Assembly: GCA_965223125.1 (NCBI GenBank)
Contig: OZ244984.1
Span: 496,001 to 560,000, forward strand
DNA length: 64,000 bases
Direction of reading: 5' to 3'
Origin: Pacificispira sp965223125
Lineage (GTDB): Bacteria > Pseudomonadota > Alphaproteobacteria > UBA8366 > Aestuariispiraceae
Part shown: piece by piece, positions 25,501 through 37,500 of the stretch
Layout: each line of letters begins with the position of its first letter
Numbering within the stretch: position 1 is the first letter of the stretch
The notes under the pieces: generated by a model
Told to the model about the DNA's origin: nothing
Seen by the model: only the letters and a program-made list of their open reading frames with translations
The model's database searches: none
Translations under genes and position numbers: made by a program

Positions 25501-28500
25501 TCTCGCCATCCGCCGTCTCGTGATCCAGTGAATCCTGCAGCGTGAACGTATAGCTGCCATCCGCGTTCAGCGAGACCTCGAAGACCGGGCGCACAACATC
25601 ATTCTCATCCGTCGCAACTGCCGTCAGAACACCGTTCGACTGCGTCAGCGTGACCGCATCCCCGTTCGAGGTCAGACCCGTCGGCAGGTTCACGAAGCTG
25701 AAATCAAGATCGCCATAGCCAAGGCCCGTCGGAGCCCCCGCAGCAGCCCCATCCGCACCGTAATCGATGCTGATCAGATCACCGCCGCTCAGGCCCAGAT
25801 CACCGCCCGTGCTCAGGCTCTCCTTGTCTGCATCCGTCCCGTCGGTCAGGTCATCCTCATCAACCGACCCGGCAACCGCCGTCCCGACCGCATTGGCATT
25901 CACAACCGCTTCCGGAACATCGTCCGTCACCGAGACCTGGAAGCTCTGCGTCACAACCGCATCCGCAAGACCGTCGATCACATCCTGATCGAAGTCAGAC
26001 GCCGCCAGCGCTTCCGCATTCGGAACACCCTGAATGTCGAAGCTCAGGACCGCGACATTCTCGCCATCCGCCGTCTCGTGATCCAGTGAATCCTGCAGCG
26101 TGAACGTATAGCTGCCATCCGCGTTCAGCGAGACCTCGAAGACCGGGCGCACAACATCATTCTCATCCGTCGCAACTGCCGTCAGAACACCGTTCGACTG
26201 CGTCAGCGTGACCGCATCCCCGTTCGAGGTCAGACCCGTCGGCAGGTTCACGAAGCTGAAATCAAGATCGCCATAGCCAAGGCCCGTCGGAGCCCCCGCA
26301 GCAGCCCCATCCGCACCGTAATCGATGCTGATCAGATCACCGCCGCTCAGACCCAGATCACCGCCCGTGCTCAGGCTCTCCTTGTCCGCATCCGTCCCGT
26401 CGGTCAGGTCATCCTCATCAACCGACCCGGCAACCGCCGTCCCGACCGCATTGGCATTCACAACCGCTTCCGGAACATCGTCCGTCACCGAGACCTGGAA
26501 GCTCTGCGTCACAACCGCTTCCGCAAGTCCGTCGATCACATCCTGATCAAAGTCAGACGCCGCCAGCGCTTCCGCATTCGGAACGCCCTGAATGTCGAAG
26601 CTCAGGACCGCGACATTCTCGCCATCCGCCGTCTCGTGATCCAGTGAATCCTGCAGCGTGAACGTATAGCTGCCATCCGCGTTCAGCGAGACCTCGAAGA
26701 CCGGGCGCACAACATCATTCTCATCCGTCGCAACCGCCGTCAGAACACCGTTCGACTGCGTCAGCGTGACCGCATCCCCGTTCGAGGTCAGACCCGTCGG
26801 CAGGTTCACGAAGCTGAAATCAAGATCGCCATAGCCAAGGCCCGTCGGAGCCCCCGCAGCAGCCCCATCCGCACCGTAATCGATGCTGATCAGATCACCG
26901 CCGCTCAGGCCCAGATCACCGCCCGTGCTCAGGCTCTCCTTGTCCGCATCCGTCCCGTCGGTCAGGTCATCCTCATCGACCGAACCGGCAACCGCCGTCC
27001 CGACCGCATCCTGGTTCACCACAGCTTCCGGAACATCGTCCGTCACCGAGACCTGGAAACCATGATTGATGCTGACACTGCCCGCCTGGACCGTATCTCC
27101 ATCACCATCCGTGGCGGCAAAGGTCGTATTGACCGTACCGGTCAGACCGAAATCGAGGGTCAGGGAATTCTCGTCGAGACCCGCCGGATGATCGAGATTA
27201 CCGATCAATTCGAACGTATAGCTGTCATCCCCGTTCAGGGTGACCGTGAAGACAGGCTCACCATTCGCCGAGCCGGTCAGCACATTGCCAATCTGGTTAT
27301 AGGTGACTTCATGATTGTTCGATGTCAGTCCTGTCGGGCCGACTATCGTGAGGCCCGACGGATCAAGATCGACACCGCCCGTAATCGTGGCACCATCCGC
27401 ATCCGCCCCGGCAACCGCCGAGAACGCAATGCCGCTGAGTCCCAGCGTTCCGGTCGCACTGGGCGACTGGGTGCCATCGGTGCCATCGGCGGTATCGTCT
27501 TCATCGACCGTAACCGATGTCGAAACACTAGGTCCGGAAGTCTGGGTCAGTTGCGGCACGTCATCGACGACATCAATATATATCTCCCCGACCGCGACCG
27601 ATCCATTGCCGTCGGTCACGACGACTTCGAACGGAATATCGGCGATCACATTCTCGCCGGCACCGGTCGGATGATCGAGATTACCCGTCAGATCAAAGAC
27701 ATAGCTGTAGCCATCGGTCGGATTTCCAGTCAGCGTCACCGTAAAGATGTCATCACTGCCATTGGAGGCGGTGATTGTCTTGCCATCGGTGGAAACCGTA
27801 TAGGTCAGTTCCACGCCGTCGGAGCTAAGTTCCATTTCAAGCAGAGCCTGCGGAACCTGAAGCACAACGGGATCGGTTTCTGCCGGACCATCATCGCCAA
27901 AGCTGACGGTAATCCCCTGGCTGATCGAAGACGGACCTGTCCCATCGGTGCCGGTTTCGCCGTCACCGAGTTCAGATCCGAGATCGTCTTCGTCAAGCGT
28001 TCCACCGCCGGTTACGGAATCCGGCTCGCCCGGCTCGTTCTTGAAGCTGATGGTCGGCACATCATCACCGATTTCAATCCGCTGCTTCGCGGTCGACGTG
28101 TCGCCATCACCATCAACAACCGCATAGGTGAAGCTGTCGAGGACATTACTCTCCTCGTTCCCCTGAATGTCCGCATTCGCCTGATAGGACCAGCTACCAT
28201 CGGCACTGACCGTCAACGTGCCATACTGCGTGCTGACTGTGGACCCAGCCGTCGCGCTTTGAGGTGTGCCATTGACATCATTGAAGGTGAACCCGGTAAG
28301 CGTGATGCCATCGGCACCGGCAACGTCATTCAACAGCACATTGCCAGAGACCGGACCACCACCCTCCTGCGCCATGACCGTGGCATCGTCCACAGCGGTC
28401 GGCACATCATCCGTCACATCGATGGCAATCGATCCAGTCACGACGGAACCGTCGCTATCGGTTGCAACCAACGTGAAGGGAATGTCTTCGATGACATTCT

Positions 28501-31500
28501 GACCGGCACCGGTCACATGATCTAAGGCGCCAACCAGATCGAACGTGTAGCTGAAACCATCAGTCGGGTTGCCTGCCAACGACATGGTGAGAACCGTCGC
28601 ACCATCGGCCGATCCGGTAATCGTCATACCGTCTTCGGACAGCGTGAAGGTCAGTGATTCACCGCCTGATTTCAGACCAAAATTCTCCAACTCCGAAGTT
28701 ACCTGGAGTTGCAGCGGATTGACCGAAGCCGGGCCATCCTGGCCGAAGTCAACATCCACAGGGCGGGTGATAGAGGAAGCCGCCCCCTGATCCGAACCAT
28801 CGACGGAATCACCGTCAGAAACCTCCAGATCGTCTTCATCGACCATACCGCTGCCGGTGGCCTGCGGGCCATCCTCGGTCGGGAAGGAAATTTCCGGGGC
28901 ATCATCGCCAATTACGATGGCGACCGTCGCGGTAGATTGATCGCCGTCCCCGTCTTCCAGCGTATAGGAGAAGTTGTCATTGACGTCCTGTCCACCTGTA
29001 TTCTCAACATCACTGTCCGCAGTATAGGACCAGGTGCCATCCGGATTGACTGTCAAAGTACCGAACTCGGTATCAACCGTGACGCCGTCATCCGGATCGA
29101 CCACCGCCGAGACCATCGCCCCGCCGCCTTCCGGCGTGTAGCTGATGGAAACGATATTCGCACTCGCGCTGTCCGCACCGAGCGTGTCGTTGTCGGTCAG
29201 CAGATTGCCGGTAACGGCATTGCTGACAGTGCCGCCAGCCTGTTCCAGACGGTATTCGCCATCATCGACCGCCGTCGGCGTATCGTCGCGCACGTCGATT
29301 TCTATCGTGCCTGTCGTGACCGACCCGTCGCCGTCCGTTGCCACAAGAGCGAACGGAATATTCTCAATCAGATTGGTATCGAGACCAGCCGGATGATCCA
29401 GGTTGCCCTGAAGGTCGAAGGTATAGGTGTAACCATCGGTCGGATTGCCTTCCAACGCCATGGTGAAGACCGGCGCACCCGACGGATCGGTGACGGCGGT
29501 AATCGTCATGCCATCCCCAGACAGGGTGAACTCCAACTCCTCCCCGTTCGAGGTCAGACCCATATCTTCCAGAGCCTGCGGGATCGCCAACACCAGCGGA
29601 TTGGTATCCGCAGGACCATCCTCACCAAAATTCACAGAAACCGGGCGGGTTACACTGGACGCGTCGTCCAGGCCGGAGCCAGTTACGACATCCCCGGATT
29701 CAGTTCCCAGATCATCCTCGTCAACCAGACCGCCCCCAGTTGCCTGCGGGCCATCCTCGGTCGGGAAGGAGATTTCCGGCGCATCGTCACCGATCACCAG
29801 ATGCACAGTTGCCGTCGACTGATCGCCATCACCGTCTTCCAGTGTATAGGTGAAGTCGTCCTCAACATCCTGGCCGCTGGCATTCACGATATCCGTATTT
29901 GCGGTATAGGACCATGTACCATCCGGATTGACCGTCAGGGTTCCGTGTTCCGTATCAACGGTGACGCCGTCATCCGGGTCCACCACTGCGGAAACCATCG
30001 CCCCGCCGCCTTCCGGCGTATAGCTGATGGCAACGATGCTTGCGCTCGTGCTGTCCGCACCAATTGTATCATTGTCTGTCAGCAGGTTTCCGGTCACAGA
30101 ATTACCCGTGGAATCCCCGGCCTGCTCCAGGCGATACTCGCCATCATCGACCGCGGTCGGCGTGTCATCGCGCACGTCGATCTCTATCGTGCCGCTCGTC
30201 ACCGAACCGTCGCCATCCGTCGCCACGAGGGAGAAAGGAATATTCTCGATCAGATTGTCATCAAGACCGGTCGGGTGATCCAGATTGCCCTGCAGATCGA
30301 ATGTATAGCTGTAACCATCGGTCGGATTGCCCGCCAGCGTCATGGTGAAGACCGGCGCACCTGATGGATCGGTGACGGCGGTGATCGTCAGGCCATCGGT
30401 GGACAGGGTGAAGTCCAGCACCTCTCCATTCGAGGTCAGGCCCATATCTTCCAGCGCCTGCGGGATCGCCAACATCAGCGGATTTGTATCCGCCGGGCCG
30501 TCTTCGCCGAAATTCACGGAAACCGGGCGGGTCACGCTGGACGCGCCGTCCAGAGTGGAGCCGCTGACAACATCCCCGGATTCAGTACCCAGATCGTCCT
30601 CGTCCACCAGACCACCACCAGTCGCCTGCGGGCCATCTTCGGTCGGGAAGGAAATCGTCGGCGCACCATCACCAATGGCAACAACGACATTGGCAGTTGA
30701 CTGGTCGCCGTCACCGTCTTCCAGCGTATAGGTGAAGTTGTCATAAACATCGGCACCACCGACATTTTCCACATCGCCATCGGCCGTATACGACCAGGTA
30801 CCATCCGGATTGACGGTCAGGGTACCGTGTTCCGTATCGACCGTGACGCCATTGTCGGAATCAACCAATGCCGAGACCATCGCCCCGCCACCTTCCGGTG
30901 TGTAGCTGATGGATACAACCGCAGCCTCTTCGCTATCGGCACCGACGGTATCATTGTCGGTCAACAGATTGCCGGTCACCGTGCTGTCGGTCGTACCGCC
31001 AGCCTGCTCAACGCGATACTCACCATCGTCGCGCGCCGTCGGGACATCGTCCACAACGTCGATTTCAATCGTGGCCGTAGCTTCCGACCCGTCCGTATCC
31101 GTAACCGTAACGGTGAACGGAATGTCGGAGATCACATTCTCCCCATCCGCCGTCGCGTGATCCAGATTATCCAGCAGATCGAAGGTCCAGCCATAGCCGT
31201 CCACCGCATTGCCGGACAGCGACATGGTGAATACCGGATTCAACCCGGCGGATGCCGTAATCATCTGGCCATCGCCGGAAACCGCATAAGTCAGCGGCAC
31301 GCCACCGGAACTCAGATTCATGGCTGTCAATTCGGTCGGGACCGAGAGGGCAACCCCGCCGATACCATCCTGCCCGCCATCAATTGTCAGGGTTCCGGAA
31401 ACAGCGCTGTCACCGGTCCCATCACTGCCAGACGCGGTATCCCCCTGCACTGACGTCAAATCGTCTTCATCTACAAAGGCACCATCGGCACCCATATTCG

Positions 31501-34500
31501 GATCGCCGCTCAGCGGCGGATTGATGGTAATTGTCGGCTTATCATCGCGAACCCGGATCGGCTGTTCCGCCGACGCCGTATCGCCATCACCATCGGAGAT
31601 CGTATAGCCGAAATTGTCGTTCAGCGCCGCACCGCCGGTTGCGGTATGATCCGCATCCTCATTCGGCGTATAGTACCAGGTTCCGTCGCCGTTCACGGTC
31701 AGCGAACCGTATTGCGTATCGACGGTCGTGCCTGCCGGAGCCGTCGCCGGTTCACCATTCGCATCGGTATAGCTGAAGGCGGTCAGAGTTGCGCCATGCC
31801 CATCTGCACCAAAGGAGTCATTGGCAAGCACATCACCGCCGACAGTCGCTCCGCCTTCCGTCGCGAAGACGACCGGATCATTGACGGCGGATGGCACATC
31901 GTCGGTAACCGAGACAGTGAATGTCTGATTCACCACCGCATCCGCCAGGCCCTGCACCGCATCCAGATCAAAATCGGTCAGCCCAAGCACATCCGCATCC
32001 GGGATGCCCTGCAGACCGAATTCCAGATTCAGCGCATTCTGACCGTCACCCGGTGCATGATCCAGCATATCCAGCAGCTCGAACGTATATCCACCTTCAC
32101 CGTCCAGCGTGACGGTGAAGACATCACGACCACCCGCCGTTGCGGTCAGCACATCACCGACCTGGCTGTAACTGATCGGCGCACCCTGGCTGGTCAGCCC
32201 TGTCGGGCCCGTTATCGTATAATTGAAATCATCATATCGCAGAGTGGTCGGCGCACCATCGGCAGGTCCATCGGCACCATAATCGATGGTAACCAGATCG
32301 CGCCCGGCAAGACCCAGATCACCACTGGTGACCAGATCGTCGCCATCCCCGTCGGCGACATCGATGATCTGACCATCAACACCGGCAATCAGATCATTTC
32401 CACCATCCAGATCGTCCTCGTTCACGACACCGACTGTTGCCGCTCCGATCACATCGTTGTTGACGGTTGCCACCGGCACGTCATCGACGATCTCAACCGA
32501 GAAGCCGTGGCTGACCGTCGCATTGGAGAGGTCTGCCGCGTCGCCGTCACCATCGACGATCTCAACCCCGTCCTTCACCGTGCCGCTCAACCCGAAGCTC
32601 AGCACCGTGTCGTTCTGGCCCGCGCCCGACGCATGGTCGATATTGCCCTGAAGGTCGAATGTATAGGTCCCGTCCGCATTCAGCGTCACCGTGAAGACAG
32701 ACTCCGAGCCCGCGCTTGCCGTCAGGACATTCCCGACCTGCGAATAGGTTACTTCAACCCCGTTCGAGGTCAGCCCTTCCGGGCCCGTGATCGCAAAGTC
32801 GAAGTCTTCATAGGTCAGGCTGCTGCCACCCGTGGCACCATCCGCATCCGCGCCGACATCAATCGTGAACAGATCCTTGTCCGCAAGACCCAGATCCCCC
32901 GTCGCAGTGGTCGAATCCGAACCGTCCGTCCCCGCCGCCGTATCGTCCTCATCCAGCGAAACCGTCTCCGCTGCATCCGCAGCATCGCCCGCCAGCACGG
33001 TCGGGACATCGTCCACAACATCAACTTCGATCACATCGGAGACCGTCGCCCCGTTGCCATCGGTCAGCGTCACCGTGAAGGGAAGGTCGTTCAGCACGTT
33101 CTCGCCCGCGCCCTCTGCATGGTCGAGATTGCCGACCAGATCGAAGGTCCAGCCGAAGCCATCCGTCTCGTTCCCGGTCAGCGAGACCGTGAAGACTTCC
33201 GGCCCATCCACGCCCGCCGTCGCAGTCACTGACTGCCCGTCCGGTGCCGGTGTATAGACCAGCGCAACCCCGTCCGAGGTCAGCCCCATCGTCGCCAGAC
33301 CCGCTGCAGGCGCAATCATCAGCGAGCCAAAGCCCGCATTGCCCGGATTGATGTCAATCGTGCCGGACACCGCAGACACACCCGTCCCGTCGGTCCCGAC
33401 ATCACTGTCGCCCTGGGCCAGGGTCAGATCGTCCTCGTCCACAAAGGCCCCGTTGGTACCCAGATTGGGGTCGCCTTCCGGCGGCGGATTGACCGTGATG
33501 CTCGGCCCGGAGACCAGCGTCAGGTCCAGAACCGCCGTATCCGTATCACCATCGGTATCGGTGATCGTATAGGTGATCCCCTCGCTCAGTACCGTCCCCG
33601 CCCCGAAATCCACATCCTCATTCGGATCGAAGGTCCAGGACCCGTCCGCATTCAGCGTGAAGGAGCCGTATTGCGTATCGACCGCGCTGCCCAGAACACC
33701 GGTCTGGGACTGGCCCTCCGCATCGGTATAGGTGAAGGATGTCACTTCCGGCGCGGAACCGTCAGTGTCCGCACCGATATCATCATTGCTCAACACATTG
33801 CCCGACAGCTGATCGCCACCGGCACCCGTCTGGCCGCCGTCATCGTCCATCGCCACAGGCACGTCATCGACGATCTCGACCGAGAAGCCGTGGCTGACCG
33901 TCGCATTGGAGAGGTCTGCCGCGTCGCCGTCGCCATCGACGATCTCAACCCCGTCCTTCACCGTGCCGCTCAACCCGAAGCTCAGAACCGTGTCGTTCTG
34001 GCCCGCGCCCGACGCATGGTCGATATTGCCCTGAAGGTCGAATGTATAGGTCCCGTCCGCATTCAGCGTCACCGTGAAGACAGACTCCGAGCCCGCGCTT
34101 GCCGTCAGGACATTCCCGACCTGATTGTAGGTGATCGGAATCTCATTCGAAGTCAGCCCCTCCGGGCCCGTGATCGCAAAGTCGAAGTCTTCATAGGTCA
34201 GGCTGCTGCCACCCGTGGCACCAGCCGCATCCGCGCCGACATCAATCGTGAACAGATCCTTGCCCGCAAGACCCAGATCTCCCGTCGCAGTGGTCGAATC
34301 CGAACCGTCCGTCCCCGCCGCCGTATCGTCCTCATCCAGCGAAACCGTCTCCGCCGCATCCGCAGCGTCGCCCACCAGCACGGTCGGGACATCGTCCACA
34401 ACATCAACTTCGATCACATCGGAGACCGTCGCCCCGTTGCCATCGGTCAGCGTCACCGTGAAGGGAAGGTCGTTCAGCACGTTCTGGCCAGCACCCTCCG

Positions 34501-37500
34501 CATGGTCGAGATTACCGACCAGATCGAAGGTCCAGCCGAAGCCATCCGTCTCGTTCCCGGTCAGCGAGACCGTGAAGACTTCCGGCCCATCCACGCCCGC
34601 CGTCGCAGTCACCGACTGACCGTCCGGTGCCGGTGTATAGACCAGCGCAACCCCGTCCGAGGTCAGCCCCATCGTCGCCAGACCCGCTGCAGGCGCAATC
34701 ATCAGCGAGCCGAAGCCCGCACTGCCCGCATTGATGTCAATCGTGCCGGACACCGCAGACACACCCGTCCCGTCGGTCCCGACATCACTGTCGCCCTGGG
34801 CCAGGGTCAGATCGTCCTCGTCCACAAAGGCCCCGTTGGTACCCAGATTGGGATCGCCTTCCGGCGGCGGATTGACCGTGATGCTCGGCCCGGAGACCAG
34901 CGTCAGGTCCAGAACCGCCGTATCCGTATCACCATCGGAATCGGTGATCGTATAGGTGATCCCCTCGCTCAGTACCGTCCCCGCCCCGAAATCCACACCC
35001 TCATTCGGATCGAAGGTCCAGGACCCGTCCGCATTCAGCGTGAAGGAGCCGTATTGCGTATCGACCGCGCTGCCCAGAACACCGGTCTGGGACTGGCCCT
35101 CCGCATCGGTATAGGTGAAGGATGTCACTTCCGGCGCGGAACCGTCAGTGTCCGCACCGATATCATCATTGCTCAACACATTGCCAGACAGCTGATCGCC
35201 ACCGGCACCCGTCTGGCCGCCGTCATCGTCCATCGCCACAGGCACGTCATCGACGATCTCAACCGAGAAGCCGTGGCTGACCGTCGCATTGGAGAGGTCC
35301 GCCGCGTCGCCGTCACCATCGACGATCTCAACCCCGTCCTTCACCGTGCCGCTCAACCCGAAGCTCAGAACCGTGTCGTTCTGGCCCGCGCCCGACGCAT
35401 GGTCGATATTGCCCTGCAGGTCGAAGGTATAGGTCCCGTCCGCATTCAGCGTCACCGTGAAGACAGACTCCGAGCCCGCGCTTGCCGTCAGGACATTCCC
35501 GACCTGATTGTAGGTGATCGGAATCTCATTCGAAGTCAGCCCCTCCGGGCCCGTGATCGCAAAGTCGAAGTCTTCATAGGTCAGGCTGCTGCCACCCGTG
35601 GCACCAGCCGCATCCGCGCCGACATCAATCGTGAACAGATCCTTGCCCGCAAGACCCAGATCCCCCGTCGCAGTGGTCGAATCCGAACCGTCCGTCCCCG
35701 CCGCCGTATCGTCCTCATCCAGCGAAACCGTCTCCGCCACATCCGCAGCGTCGCCCGCGACAACAACCGGAATGTCGTCGGTGACATCGACGGTCACGGT
35801 CTGAGTAATGATCTGATCCGCAAGACCAGCCGCTGCATCCTGATCGAAATCGGCGATTGCCGCGACGACATCCGAAGACGGAGTCCCGGACAGGCCGAAA
35901 TTCAGGGCGGCGACATTCTCGCCATCCCCGGAGACATGATCGAGTTGGCCGAGCAGGTCGAAGGTGAAGCTGCCATCGGCATTAAGGGTCACGGTAAAGA
36001 CATCGGCCCCATCGGCGGAACCAGTCAGAACATTGCCCACCTGATTGTATTCAACCAGTTCACCCGCCGAGAACAGATTCTCCGGCCCGGTGATCGTCCA
36101 GTCCATATCGCTGAACTGAAGCGCGGTCGGTGCGCCAGTTGCGGCACCATCAGCCCCATAATTGATCGATACCAGATCGAGTCCGCCCGCAAGACCGGTA
36201 TCACCACTGGCCTGGAGCGATTCCTTGTCCTGATCAGTACCCGCAGTAAGGTCGTCCTCATCCACCGCGACCGCATCTGCGGCACCGACCTGATCCTGAT
36301 TGTTCACCACTGCCGGAACGTCATCCACGACCTGAACATAGAAGCTCTGGGAGACCTGCATTCCGGCCAGATTGGCGACCGCATCCTGATCGTAATCGGT
36401 TGCAGCCAGCGCCGCCGCATTCGGCACACCGGTGACTGTAAAACCGATATCCGTGGCATTCTGATCCAGGCCACCCTGGTGATCGATACTGTCGAGCAGC
36501 GTGAAGGAGAAGCCGCCGTTTCCGTCCAGCGAGACGGTGAAGACATCGCGTCCACCGGCGCTGGCGGTCAGGGTATCGCTGCCCGCATCGTAGGAATAGG
36601 AAATCGCCTGCCCCTGGCTGGTCAGCCCGGTCGGCCCGGCAATCGTGAAATCCATATCCCCGAAACCAAGCCCGGTCGGCGCGCCCGCCGCCGGACCATC
36701 GGCATTGTAATCAATCGTGATCAGGTCACCCGCATCGAACCCGATCAACCCGGTTACTATCGCAGAATCGGACTGGTCGGTCCCGTCGGCGAGGTCATCT
36801 TCGTCGACCACGGCAGCAACCACAGCGTCATTGGCTGTATGCTGAATCGTGGCGACGGGCACATCATCGACAATTCCGACATTGAAGTTCTGGGTAACCA
36901 GAACCCCATCCATGCCAGGAGCCGGATCGCCATCACCATCCACCGCCGCAGCTTGAACCGCAGCGGACGGTGTGCCTTCCATCGTGAAGGTCAGGGTCGA
37001 CTGATTATTCTCATCGCCCGGCGCATGATCGATAGTGCCTTGCAATTCAAACGTATAGGTCCCGTCCGTATTCAGCGTCACCGTGAAGACAGAGTCCGGG
37101 CCTGCGCTTGCCGTCAATACATTGCCGACCTGCGAATAGGTTACTTCAACCCCGTTCGAGGTCAGCCCTTCCGGACCCGTGATCGCAAAATCGAAGTCCG
37201 AATAGCCGAGTGTGGCAGGCGCACCATCCGCCGGTCCATCGGCCCCGTAATTGATGGTAACGAGCGCACCGCCGGACAGACCCAGATCACCGGACGCGGA
37301 CAACGCATCGGTTTGGTCGGAACCATCGGCAAGATCGTCTTCATTGACATTAACCGTTGTGGCAGAGACGACCGCGCCGCTTTCAATTGCAAGCTGCGGA
37401 ACATCATCCACAATGCCGATGGAGAAACTTGCATTCGCCTGGGTTCCGTCGCCATCGGTGACGACGAGGGTCAACAAGCCAGAGCCTGTGCCGGTGACAT

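Noticed and set aside
17370..27055. Tandem repeats considered as a CRISPR array
   Set aside because: Units are 546-855 bp, lie in a continuous coding frame and have no short direct repeat/unique spacer structure; no cas genes are present.
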